Origin: Ilumatobacteraceae bacterium
Lineage (GTDB): Bacteria > Actinomycetota > Acidimicrobiia > Acidimicrobiales > Ilumatobacteraceae
Assembly: GCA_007122945.1 (NCBI GenBank)
Contig: SKSP01000456.1
Span: 1 to 15,577, forward strand
Direction: 5' to 3'
DNA length: 15,577 nucleotides
How positions within the stretch are numbered: the stretch's first letter is position 1; each line of letters starts with the position of its first letter. The notes beneath the pieces were generated by a model. The model was not told the DNA's origin. It searched no databases and saw nothing but the letters and a program-made list of their open reading frames with translations. The translations under genes and the position numbers were made by a program. Below, in pieces: positions 6,728-13,682 of the stretch.

Positions 6728-7318
6728 TCAGTTGGCGGTGCAGTCACCGCCCGTCGGTCGGTGCGCCCGGATGTCGGTCCCGCGCGTGGTCCCGATCTGG
6801 ATCGCGAGCCCCTGGACACCGGTGATGTCGTCGAGGATCCGGGCCACCTCCTCGCAGACGATGACCATGTCGGGGTTCTGGCCGGGCTCGACGTCGACCG
6901 CGACCATCGGGGCCATGGTGCCGGGCTCGGGCATGCCCGTCACGACACCGACCGGTCCGTTGATGACGTCGCTCGCTCGGAGTGCGTCGAACACGCCGTC
7001 GAAGTCCGGCTGGCCGGCGTCGTCCGCGGGTTCCGGTGGAGCGGCGATCCCCGCGTCGGTCGTGACCGGGCGCGTCGTGACCGGGCTCGTCGTGACCGGG
7101 CTCGTCGTGACCGGGCCCGTCGTGTCCGGGCTCGTCGTGTCGGGGCTCGTCGTGATCGGTGACTCGGTGTCCGGCACGGTCACGTCGGGTGTCGTCGTCG
7201 GGACGGCGCCGTCGACCGTGCCGTCGTCGCCACCGCAGGCCGATGCCAGCAACAGCGCCATCGCGATCACACAGCCCCTCGGTCCTCGGTGCACCATGCG
7301 CGCCGGTCGTCCGGTCAT
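6728..7318 (-). CDS. Lipoprotein with TTSPx repeat stalk and shared C-terminal domain
   Basis: A 196-residue exported lipoprotein of unknown function. A signal peptide with core VIAMALLLASAC ends at lipidated Cys28, followed by GGDDG. Residues about 35-90 are a Thr/Pro stalk built from pentapeptides TT(S/G/R)P(D/V), encoded by 15-bp tandem repeats. Such stalks usually hold a domain away from the membrane. Residues 105-196 match the C-terminal domain of the acidic lipoprotein at 4999-5832, including VFDAL, VDVEP, CEEVARILDD and RPTGGDC, with Cys155 and Cys193 possibly forming a disulphide. The ATG at 7318 is preferred because a purine-rich gaagggcggga precedes it; ATG 7297 would still leave a signal peptide but lacks such a site. 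The pair looks like diverged paralogues separated by the methyltransferase gene. Confidence 0.8.
   Translation of the reverse strand: MTGRPARMVHRGPRGCVIAMALLLASACGGDDGTVDGAVPTTTPDVTVPDTESPITTSPDTTSPDTTGPVTTSPVTTSPVTTRPVTTDAGIAAPPEPADDAGQPDFDGVFDALRASDVINGPVGVVTGMPEPGTMAPMVAVDVEPGQNPDMVIVCEEVARILDDITGVQGLAIQIGTTRGTDIRAHRPTGGDCTAN
6731..7006 (-). other. Shared lipoprotein C-terminal domain, copy 2
   Basis: This encodes residues 105-196 of the repeat-stalk lipoprotein. It matches copy 1 at 5002-5277 in length, in the two cysteines and in the RPxGGxC ending. The similarity is clear at protein level, with little nucleotide identity expected, so the duplication is old. Confidence 0.7.
7062..7166. 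repeat. 15-bp tandem repeat coding the TTSPx stalk
   Basis: Six units of the form gtgaccgggctcgtc run from 7062 to 7151 with few differences, followed by one degenerate unit at 7152-7166. The unit is a multiple of three, so length changes keep the frame; each unit codes a pentapeptide TT(S/G/R)P(D/V) on the minus strand. Copy-number variation between strains is likely. Confidence 0.9.
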
Positions 7319-7366
7319 GGGTCCCGCCCTTCATCCATGGCGTCCGATCGACGCCGCGATCCGTGG

Positions 7367-7372
7367 ACCGTA
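7367..7372 (-). promoter_or_regulatory. Possible -10 box TACGGT, second lipoprotein
   Basis: TACGGT on the minus strand lies 48 nt before the ATG at 7318, giving a leader of about 40 nt. This is similar in layout to the first lipoprotein. It is tentative because no -35 element is evident. Confidence 0.3.
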
Positions 7373-7436
7373 CCGCGCGGGACCCTGCTGCGAGCCACGA
7401 CGGCGAGCCACCACGGATGACTCCACCGCGGATGAC

Positions 7437-7442
7437 TAGGGT
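7437..7442 (+). promoter_or_regulatory. Predicted -10 box TAGGGT, rapZ
   Basis: TAGGGT ends 8 nt before the rapZ ATG at 7451, consistent with a leaderless transcript. A 9-bp direct repeat, cggatgact, at 7414-7422 and 7429-7437 sits at the -35 region and against the -10 box, and could be a regulator site. Confidence 0.55.
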
Positions 7443-7450
7443 GCACCGCG

Positions 7451-8302
7451 ATGGCGTCGGTCGTGTTGATCACCGGGCTCTCGGGTGCCGGCCGCTCGGG
7501 AGCAGCCGGCGTCTTCGAGGACCTCGGCTGGTACGTCGTGGACAACCTGCCGACCTCGCTCGTGCCCACCATCGTCGAGTTGGCGGCCAAGCCGGGCAGC
7601 GGGATCGACCGGCTCGCCCTGGTGTCGGGCCGTCAGCACGCCGACGTGCTCCCGCAGGTGGGGGCGATGCGCGCCGCCGGTCACGACGTCACGCTGCTGT
7701 TCCTCGACGCGGCGACGCCCGTGATCGTCAAGCGCTACGACGCGACCCGACGCCGACACCCGCTCCACGACGAGGTGGACGGACTGCTCGAGGCGATCGA
7801 GGCCGAGCGCGAGCGGCTCGCCGGGGTGCGCGACGCCGCGGATCTCGTGATCGACACCTCCGAGCTCAACATCCACCAGCTGAAGGAACGACTGCTGGCG
7901 TCGTTCGAGACGTCGGGGAGCTCCCAGCTGCAGGTGGCCGTGGAGAGCTTCGGGTTCAAGCACGGGTTGCCGTTGGACGCCGACATCGTGATGGACGTGC
8001 GCTTCTTGCCGAACCCGCACTGGGAGGACGACCTGCGTCCGTTGACGGGGCACGACCCGTCGGTGCGTGACTTCGTGCTGGAGACCGCCGTCGCGGCGTC
8101 GTTCCTCGATCGCCTCGAGGCGCTCCTTGCGGACGTGCTGCCCGCGTACCAGGCGGAGGGTCGGAGCTATCTCACGGTGGCGATCGGCTGCACCGGGGGT
8201 CGGCACCGATCCGTGGCGGTCGCCGAGGAGATCGCCCGGCGGGTGCGCGAGCGCGGCATCGCCGTGCGCACGACCCACCGCGACGTCGCCGCCTCCGGGT
8301 GA
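7451..8302 (+). CDS. rapZ: RapZ family nucleotide-binding RNA adaptor
   Basis: A 283-residue cytoplasmic protein of the RapZ (YvcJ) family. In Escherichia coli RapZ senses glucosamine-6-phosphate and directs the small RNA GlmZ to RNase E; in actinobacteria its job is less clear. The P-loop is GLSGAGRS (9-16), with Arg15 where most P-loops have Lys, a change I recall as common in actinobacterial homologues. EDLGWYVVDNLP (23-34) is the family signature. SFGFKHGLPLDADIVMDVRF lies at 166-185. The C-terminal RNA- and sugar-binding domain has GCTGGRHRS (246-254). The length is normal. The ATG at 7451 is supported by the TAGGGT box 8 nt upstream. In many actinobacteria yvcK and whiA follow; here the gap operon follows directly after 106 bp. 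Confidence 0.95.
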   Translation: MASVVLITGLSGAGRSGAAGVFEDLGWYVVDNLPTSLVPTIVELAAKPGSGIDRLALVSGRQHADVLPQVGAMRAAGHDVTLLFLDAATPVIVKRYDATRRRHPLHDEVDGLLEAIEAERERLAGVRDAADLVIDTSELNIHQLKERLLASFETSGSSQLQVAVESFGFKHGLPLDADIVMDVRFLPNPHWEDDLRPLTGHDPSVRDFVLETAVAASFLDRLEALLADVLPAYQAEGRSYLTVAIGCTGGRHRSVAVAEEIARRVRERGIAVRTTHRDVAASG

Positions 8303-8339
8303 GCCGCCCGCACCCGAGGCCCGTCCGCAACGGGTTCGC

Positions 8340-8345
8340 TAGGGT
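8340..8345 (+). promoter_or_regulatory. Predicted -10 box TAGGGT, gap operon
   Basis: TAGGGT lies 63 nt before the gap ATG. Transcription would begin near 8352, giving a leader of about 57 nt with a gaaagga ribosome binding site at 8391-8397. No convincing -35 element is visible. Confidence 0.5.
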
Positions 8346-8348
8346 GAA

Positions 8349-8381
8349 CGAGTCGTCGACCCCCGATCTTCCGACGACTCG
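8349..8381. promoter_or_regulatory. 10-bp inverted repeat at gap promoter, operator-like
   Basis: CGAGTCGTCG (8349-8358) and its exact complement CGACGACTCG (8372-8381) flank 13 nt. The left arm starts 3 nt after the -10 box and covers the predicted transcription start, where a repressor would block RNA polymerase. Alternatively, if transcription starts further upstream, the dyad would form a leader hairpin. Confidence 0.55.
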
Positions 8382-8408
8382 ATCCTCGACGAAAGGACAC
8401 CCCCGATC

Positions 8409-9416
8409 ATGACCGTGCGTGTGGGCATCAACGGCTTCGGCCGCATCGGCCGCAACCTGTTCCGGGCGGCGACCCAGGCCGGTGCCGACATCGAGTTCGT
8501 CGCCGTCAACGATCTCGGCTCCCTCGAGACGATGGCACACCTGCTCAAGTACGACTCCGTGCTCGGCACGCTGCCCGAGGACATCAAGGCGACGAAGAAC
8601 GGCATCAAGGTCGGCACGTCGGAGCTGAAGGTCCTGTCGGAGCGCGATCCGAAGCAACTGCCGTGGGGCGAGCTCGGCGTCGACGTCGTCGTCGAGTCGA
8701 CCGGCATCTTCACGTCACGTGACAAGGCCGCGGCCCACCTCGCGGCCGGCGCACCGCTAGTGGTCGTCTCGGCGCCGTCGTCGGGTGCCGACGCGACGTT
8801 CGTGTACGGCGTCAACCACAAGGACTTCGACCCGAAGAAGCAGCAGGTCGTGTCGGCCGCGAGCTGCACGACGAACTGCTTCGTGCCACTCGTCAAGGTG
8901 CTCGACGACGCGTTCGGCGTCGTGAACGGCCTGATGACCACGGTCCACGCCTACACCGGCGACCAGTCGCTGGTCGACGGGCCGCACTCCGACCTGCGCC
9001 GTGCCCGTGCCGCCGCGATCAACATCGTGCCGACGAGCACGGGGGCCGCTCGGGCGACGAGTCTCGTGATGGAGTCGATGAAGGGCAAGCTCGACGGCAC
9101 CGCCCTGCGCGTGCCGGTCCCGACCGGTTCGCTGACCGACTTCACCGCCAACCTGCGCCGCAAGGCGAGCGTCGACGAGATCAACGAGGCGTACGCCGCC
9201 GCCGCCAAGAAGGAGCTCAAGGGCGTCCTCCGCTACAGCGACGAGCCGCTCGTCTCGAGCGACATCGTCACCGACCCGCACTCGTGCGTCTTCGACTCGG
9301 GGCTGACCATGAGCATGGGCAAGATGGTCAAGGTCAACGGTTGGTACGACAACGAGTGGGGGTACTCGAACCGTCTCGTCGACTTCGTCGTCTACGCCGG
9401 ATCGAAGAAGCGCTGA
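8409..9416 (+). CDS. gap: Glyceraldehyde-3-phosphate dehydrogenase, type I
   Basis: Oxidises and phosphorylates glyceraldehyde-3-phosphate to 1,3-bisphosphoglycerate with reduction of NAD+, in cytoplasmic glycolysis. At 335 residues it is full length. The Rossmann motif is GINGFGRIGR (6-15), and an acidic residue in the VNDL segment (33-36) favours NAD+. The active site is ASCTTNC with Cys153, paired with His180 (TTVHAYTGDQ). The phosphate-binding segment is DLRRARAAAINIVPTSTGAA. The C-terminus has WYDNEWGYSNR, the usual signature. The start has a gaaagga site 11 nt upstream, a slightly long spacing. It is the first gene of gap-pgk-tpiA, behind a leader with an operator-like dyad, so the three enzymes are probably regulated together. 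Confidence 0.98.
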   Translation: MTVRVGINGFGRIGRNLFRAATQAGADIEFVAVNDLGSLETMAHLLKYDSVLGTLPEDIKATKNGIKVGTSELKVLSERDPKQLPWGELGVDVVVESTGIFTSRDKAAAHLAAGAPLVVVSAPSSGADATFVYGVNHKDFDPKKQQVVSAASCTTNCFVPLVKVLDDAFGVVNGLMTTVHAYTGDQSLVDGPHSDLRRARAAAINIVPTSTGAARATSLVMESMKGKLDGTALRVPVPTGSLTDFTANLRRKASVDEINEAYAAAAKKELKGVLRYSDEPLVSSDIVTDPHSCVFDSGLTMSMGKMVKVNGWYDNEWGYSNRLVDFVVYAGSKKR

Positions 9417-9423
9417 CCCGGGC

Positions 9424-10575
9424 ATGGCGAGCAGCGGCACCATCCCCACCCTGGACGACCTCGGCGATGTGGCCGGCAAGCGGGTGCTCGTCCGCACGGA
9501 CTTCAACGTCCCGCTCGCGACGCACGACGATGGTCCGGCCACGATCACCGACGACTTCCGCATCCGCGCGGCGTTGCCGACGATCGAGTGGCTGACCGAG
9601 CGCGATGCCCAGGTCGTCTGCGCCAGCCATCTCGGACGCCCGAAGGGCCGACCGGACGAGCGCTACTCGATGGACCCCGTCCGCGAGCGGTTGGCCGAGC
9701 TCGCGCCGGGTGTCGAACTGCGGGAGAACCTTCGCTTCGATCCGCGCGAGGAAGCGAACGACCCGTCGTTCACCACCGAGCTGATCGACGGCGTCGACCT
9801 GTACGTCAACGACGCGTTCGGTGCCTCACACCGGGCGCACGCCTCGATCGTGGGTCCGCCGGCGGAGATCCCCTCGGCGATGGGTCGGTTGCTGCAGCGG
9901 GAGGTCGAGGTCCTGCTCGGACTCCGCGAGCGCCCCAAGCGGCCGTTCGTCGCCGTGCTCGGCGGCGCCAAGATCTCCGACAAGCTCGGGGTGATCGAGG
10001 CGCTCTTGACGAACGTCGACGCGCTCGTGATCGGCGGCGCGATGTGCTTCACGTTCTTCGCAGCACAGGGCAAGCCGATCGGCGACTCCCTGTTCGAACC
10101 CGACCAGGTCGACTACTGCGCCAAGCTGCTCCGCTCGGGTGGCACGATCCACCTCCCCGACGACATCACCGGGCTCGACGCCGACGGCCAGTTCGCGACC
10201 TACGGGACCCGCCTGCCCGGCGGTGCCAAGGGCTTCGACATCGGGCCCGGGAGCGCGGCCGCCTTCAGCGACGTGATCATGGACTCGCGCACCGTGTTCT
10301 GGAACGGCCCGATGGGGATGTTCGAGGACGAACGCTTCGAGGCCGGGACCCGCACCGTCGCCGAGGCGATGGCCGCCACCAAGGCCTTCACCGTGGTCGG
10401 CGGGGGTGATTCGGCGGCGGCGATGGCACAGTTCGGCCTCGCCGACGACATCGACCACGTGTCGACCGGCGGCGGTGCCTCGCTCGAACTGCTCGAGCTC
10501 GGTGACCTGCCGGGGTTGAAGGCGCTGCGCAGCGCCCCCAACGCCTCGGCCGCCAACGCCGCGGAGGACGCGTGA
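9424..10575 (+). CDS. pgk: Phosphoglycerate kinase
   Basis: Transfers phosphate from 1,3-bisphosphoglycerate to ADP, making ATP and 3-phosphoglycerate. The 383-residue length is normal for a bacterial enzyme. The N-domain substrate site shows VLVRTDFNVPL (about 21-31) and SHLGRPKG (about 61-68), then ENLRF and YVNDAFGASHRAHAS. The nucleotide-binding C-domain shows AVLGGAKISDKLGVI, FWNGPMGMFE, VGGGDSAAA and STGGGASLELLE, all typical. The usual DIGPKT segment reads DIGPGS; the lysine there is not universal. The ATG lies 7 bp after the gap stop and has no strong Shine-Dalgarno (cccgggc), suggesting translational coupling to gap. An alanine-rich tail follows LKAL. The tpiA start sits at its stop codon. 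Confidence 0.98.
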   Translation: MASSGTIPTLDDLGDVAGKRVLVRTDFNVPLATHDDGPATITDDFRIRAALPTIEWLTERDAQVVCASHLGRPKGRPDERYSMDPVRERLAELAPGVELRENLRFDPREEANDPSFTTELIDGVDLYVNDAFGASHRAHASIVGPPAEIPSAMGRLLQREVEVLLGLRERPKRPFVAVLGGAKISDKLGVIEALLTNVDALVIGGAMCFTFFAAQGKPIGDSLFEPDQVDYCAKLLRSGGTIHLPDDITGLDADGQFATYGTRLPGGAKGFDIGPGSAAAFSDVIMDSRTVFWNGPMGMFEDERFEAGTRTVAEAMAATKAFTVVGGGDSAAAMAQFGLADDIDHVSTGGGASLELLELGDLPGLKALRSAPNASAANAAEDA

Positions 10576-11366
10576 TGCGCACACCGCTGATCTCGGGCAA
10601 CTGGAAGATGAACCTCAACCACTTCGAGGCCATCACGGTCGTCCAGAAGCTGGTGTACACGGTCCCGAAGGAGACGTACGAGACCGTCGACGCCTGCGTC
10701 CACCCGCCGTTCACCGACATCCGCAGCGTGCAGACCCTGATCGCCGCGGACACCCTCGATCTGTTCCTCGGTGCCCAGCACTGCCACTGGGAGGACGCCG
10801 GCGCCTTCACCGGGGAGGTCTCTCCGGCGTTCCTCGCCAAGCTCGACGTCGACTACGTGATCTGCGGCCACAGCGAGCGTCGCGAGCTGTTCGGCGAGAC
10901 CGACGAGACGGTCGCGAAGAAGGTGGCTGCGATCCTGCGCCACGGCATGACCCCCATCATGTGCGTCGGGGAGACGCTCGACGAGCGTGAGGCACACGTG
11001 ACCGAGGAGAAGGTGCTCGCCCAGGTCAGGGCTGGTCTCCGCGGTCGCTCCGCCGACGACGTCGCCGGCCTCGTGATCGCGTACGAGCCGATCTGGGCGA
11101 TCGGAACGGGCCGCACCGCGACCGCCGAGGACGCCCAGGCGGTGTGCGCCGCGATCCGCTCCGCCGTCCGTACCGACTGGGGGAGCGACGCCGCGGATGC
11201 CGTACGCATCCAGTACGGCGGTTCGGTGAAGGCCGCCAACACCGCCGAGCTGATGGCGATGCCCGACATCGACGGCGCGCTCGTCGGCGGGGCCAGCCTC
11301 GATCCCGACGAGTTCGCCCGCATCGTCGAGGCGACCGCCGACCCCGGTGTGGCTACCGTCCGGTAA
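10575..11366 (+). CDS. tpiA: Triosephosphate isomerase
   Basis: Interconverts dihydroxyacetone phosphate and glyceraldehyde-3-phosphate. A 263-residue TIM barrel with NWK (Asn9, Lys11), the electrophilic histidine His99 in CGHSERR, the catalytic base Glu171 in AYEPIWAIGTG, and the phosphate-binding QYGGSVK and GALVGGASL near the end. The start is ATG 10575, which overlaps the pgk stop as TGATG. GGAGG at 10563-10567 is 7 nt upstream and the product then begins MRTPLISGNWKMN, as usual for the family. A GTG at 10572 directly before it would add one residue. It is the last gene of the operon. No secG follows; the next gene belongs to an ABC importer. Confidence 0.97.
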   Translation: MRTPLISGNWKMNLNHFEAITVVQKLVYTVPKETYETVDACVHPPFTDIRSVQTLIAADTLDLFLGAQHCHWEDAGAFTGEVSPAFLAKLDVDYVICGHSERRELFGETDETVAKKVAAILRHGMTPIMCVGETLDEREAHVTEEKVLAQVRAGLRGRSADDVAGLVIAYEPIWAIGTGRTATAEDAQAVCAAIRSAVRTDWGSDAADAVRIQYGGSVKAANTAELMAMPDIDGALVGGASLDPDEFARIVEATADPGVATVR

Positions 11367-11375
11367 CGAAGCTGC

Positions 11376-11381
11376 TATTGT
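11376..11381 (+). promoter_or_regulatory. Predicted extended -10 box, ABC binding-protein gene
   Basis: TGCTATTGT (11373-11381) has the TGn extension plus TATTGT, 10 nt after the tpiA stop. Transcription would start near 11388, leaving a leader of about 135 nt before the GTG at 11523. Confidence 0.5.
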
Positions 11382-11387
11382 TCTTCC

Positions 11388-11522
11388 GCCCGATTCGATC
11401 GGGGAGGACGGATCGAGCACGTCGGCGCGGTCGAACGCCGGTCCGACATCACCAGATGGGCGGCCCGGGCGGTTCCCGCCCGTTCCAACCACCTCCCTCC
11501 AAGTCCATCGAGGAGGACCAAC
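11388..11522 (+). promoter_or_regulatory. Structured leader of the binding-protein gene
   Basis: This 135-nt stretch holds three inverted repeats. TCGATC (11395-11400) pairs with GATCGA (11411-11416). GTCGG (11421-11425) pairs with CCGAC (11443-11447). CGGGCGG-ttc-CCGCCCG spans 11466-11482. A strong ribosome binding site, gaggagga (11510-11517), lies 5 nt before the GTG. I recognise no known riboswitch. The third hairpin could be a weak terminator for tpiA, although no T run follows. Confidence 0.4.
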
Positions 11523-13541
11523 GTGAGACACCGCAGGAGCACGAAGTTCCTGGCCGTGTTCGCCGGCGTGGCGCTGTTCGCAGCGGCATGCGCGGGCGAC
11601 GACGACAGCGACACCGCACCGCCCGACGAGACCGAGGCGCCCGCGCCCGACGACACCGACGAGCCGGCCGACGAACCCGACGACGATCCGGCCGACCCCG
11701 ACGACGATCCGGCCGATCCGGAGCCGGTCGCTTTCGAGTGTAACCGTGAGGGCGGGACCGTGGTCGGCTTCGCATCGGCGAGCGCCACCCCGGCGGCCCC
11801 GCCGGTGACCCCTGCGGCCACGCCGAGCAGCAACGCTCGTACGACGGTTGCCCCTGGTGCCGACGGCGGCACGTTGGTCTGGGCGCACGAGCAGGAGCCA
11901 CCGGATCTCCACGTGGACGATCCGTCCAACAACCTCACGATCGCGTCGTGGCTGCAGCGCCCGCTCCTCGAAGGCCTCTTCGGTGTGAGCTCCGACACGA
12001 ACTTCATCCCCGAGTTGCTCGACGGTGAGCCCGAGGTGGTCACCGCCGATGACGGCTCGGTGACGATCGAGTACGTGCTGCGCGACGGTCTGACGTGGAG
12101 CGATGGCACGCCCCTCACGACGGCCGACGTGCTGTTCACGTACGACGTGGTCATGGCGACCGACGACGACGAGTTCGTCTTCCTCCGGGGCGACCGCACG
12201 CCGTTCCTCGGGATCGTCGATGTCGAGGTCGTGTCCGACACCGAGATCGACGTCACGTGGGGCGAGTTCTTCGCGGGCTTCCCCGACGCGTTCGACCGGT
12301 TGTTCCCAGCGCACGTCTTCTCCGACGACCCGGCGACGGCAGCGGCCGAACTGAACGAAGCGCTGCGGGAGTGGACCCACAACGGCGAGATCCTGCCGTC
12401 GTCGGGCCCGATGGTCTTCAGTGAGTGGAACCGCGGCGAGAACCTGGTCATGACTCGCAACGACCTCTATCACGGCTCGGTGAGCCCTGATGTCGTCAAC
12501 CAGGGCGCGCCCGCGTTCGTCGACACGGTCGACGTGCGGTTCGTGACCGACACCGATGCGCAGGTCAACGCGCTGCTCGCCGATGAGGCCCAGATCATCT
12601 TCACGCAGCCGCAGACGCAGTTCGAGAGCCTCACGACCGACGACGACTTCACGATCGCCTCGTTGGCCGGCCCGGTGTGGGAGCACTGGGGCTTCAACCT
12701 GTTCAACACCCACCTGTGCAAGCCCGAGGTCCGCGAGGCGCTCGCCTACGCCATCGACAAGAACCAGGTCATGACCGGGCTGTACACGCCGCTCTTCGGA
12801 GACATCATCCCGGCGGAGGGTCTCGGCAACGTGTTCTGGATGAGCAACCAGGACGCGTACGTCGATCAGCAGGGCGCGGCGGGCTACGGCCAGGGTGACA
12901 TGGACGCCGCACGCGCCAACCTCGAGTCGATCGGCTACGTCGAGGGTTCCGACGGCATCTACGAGCATCCCGAGGACGGGCGCCTGTCGCTGCGCGTCGG
13001 CACGACCGGTGGCAACGTGCTCCGCGAGATCCAGATCGAACTGCTGCAGGCCGGGTTCCGACAGGCCGGCATCGAGATCGAGGTCGACAACGTCGAGGGT
13101 GCCGCCTACTTCGGTGAGCGGCCCTTCAACCCCGACGCCATCGAGTGCGCCACCTCGGGCGGCCAGTCCGGCAACTGCGAGATCTGGGACATCACCCAGT
13201 TCGCGTGGGTCGGTGGCCCGTGGCCCGGCGGGCAGTCGACCGCGTTCCGCACCGGTAGCGGCAACAACCCGTACGGGTTCGCCAACGCAGAGTGGGATGC
13301 CCGAGCCGACGAGTGCGACGCGATGCGCGACGACGACGAGCGCGCCGACTGCTACAACGAGTTGAGCCTCTGGGTGACAACCCTGGAGCTCGATCCCGAC
13401 AACGGGCTGGTGGTGCTGCCGCTGACCCAGAAGCCGTCGTTCTACGCCTACAGCAACACGCTGTCGCAGGCGGCCGTCGCGCCCGACGCGGACTCGGCGG
13501 GCCCGCTGGTGAACGTCGTCGACTACCGGTTCGCCGACTGA
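11523..13541 (+). CDS. ABC importer substrate-binding lipoprotein, family 5
   Basis: A 672-residue extracellular solute-binding protein of family 5 (DppA/OppA type), anchored outside the membrane to deliver peptides or similar solutes to the permeases downstream. The signal peptide (MRHRRSTK, hydrophobic core, FAAAC) ends at lipidated Cys23. Residues 24-72 are an acidic D/P/E linker with a 21-bp tandem duplication coding DDDPADP (11679-11720), followed by a low-complexity T/P/A stretch to about 112. The fold begins near GGTLVWAHEQEPPDLHVD (115-132). Typical marks include VLRDGLTWSDGTPLTTADVLFTYDVV and REALAYAIDKNQVM. The GTG start is supported by gaggagga 5 nt upstream. The linker of about 90 residues is long for the family. 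The ligand cannot be read from sequence. A strong hairpin separates it from the permeases. Confidence 0.92.
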   Translation: MRHRRSTKFLAVFAGVALFAAACAGDDDSDTAPPDETEAPAPDDTDEPADEPDDDPADPDDDPADPEPVAFECNREGGTVVGFASASATPAAPPVTPAATPSSNARTTVAPGADGGTLVWAHEQEPPDLHVDDPSNNLTIASWLQRPLLEGLFGVSSDTNFIPELLDGEPEVVTADDGSVTIEYVLRDGLTWSDGTPLTTADVLFTYDVVMATDDDEFVFLRGDRTPFLGIVDVEVVSDTEIDVTWGEFFAGFPDAFDRLFPAHVFSDDPATAAAELNEALREWTHNGEILPSSGPMVFSEWNRGENLVMTRNDLYHGSVSPDVVNQGAPAFVDTVDVRFVTDTDAQVNALLADEAQIIFTQPQTQFESLTTDDDFTIASLAGPVWEHWGFNLFNTHLCKPEVREALAYAIDKNQVMTGLYTPLFGDIIPAEGLGNVFWMSNQDAYVDQQGAAGYGQGDMDAARANLESIGYVEGSDGIYEHPEDGRLSLRVGTTGGNVLREIQIELLQAGFRQAGIEIEVDNVEGAAYFGERPFNPDAIECATSGGQSGNCEIWDITQFAWVGGPWPGGQSTAFRTGSGNNPYGFANAEWDARADECDAMRDDDERADCYNELSLWVTTLELDPDNGLVVLPLTQKPSFYAYSNTLSQAAVAPDADSAGPLVNVVDYRFAD

Positions 13542-13583
13542 TCGGTCCACCCGATCGGTTGGACCGTTGAACCAATGATCCGA

Positions 13584-13616
13584 GGCGGGGCCCCGGCCGA
13601 GCGCCGGGGCCCCGCC
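13584..13616 (+). terminator. 14-bp hairpin after the binding-protein gene
   Basis: GGCGGGGCCCCGGC (13584-13597), loop cgagc, then the exact complement GCCGGGGCCCCGCC (13603-13616). It lies 42 bp after the stop codon. No T run follows, as is common for actinobacterial terminators. A smaller 7-bp inverted repeat at 13543-13566 (CGGTCCA/TGGACCG) precedes it. It probably limits permease expression relative to the binding protein or protects the upstream mRNA end. Confidence 0.75.
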
Positions 13617-13676
13617 CGGGTCCGACCCCTCGATGCGGCCGGTCCCGTGCCAGCCCCCCGACCTTCCCCGATCCTC

Positions 13677-13682
13677 TAGGTT
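13677..13682 (+). promoter_or_regulatory. Predicted -10 box TAGGTT, permease operon
   Basis: TAGGTT ends 8 nt before the GTG at 13691, consistent with a leaderless transcript starting at a GTG codon, independent of the binding-protein promoter. Confidence 0.5.

Noticed and set aside
7451..7500. Arginine in the RapZ P-loop as a loss-of-function change
   Set aside because: I recall GLSGAGR as the usual form in actinobacterial RapZ, and the rest of the protein is intact, so it is not treated as a defect.
10200..13550. Very long minus-strand open frame (1116 codons) across pgk, tpiA and the binding-protein gene
   Set aside because: It is an antisense shadow caused by high GC at third positions. 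It lies opposite three clear genes, and its product is rich in R, V, G, D and H with no recognisable domain.
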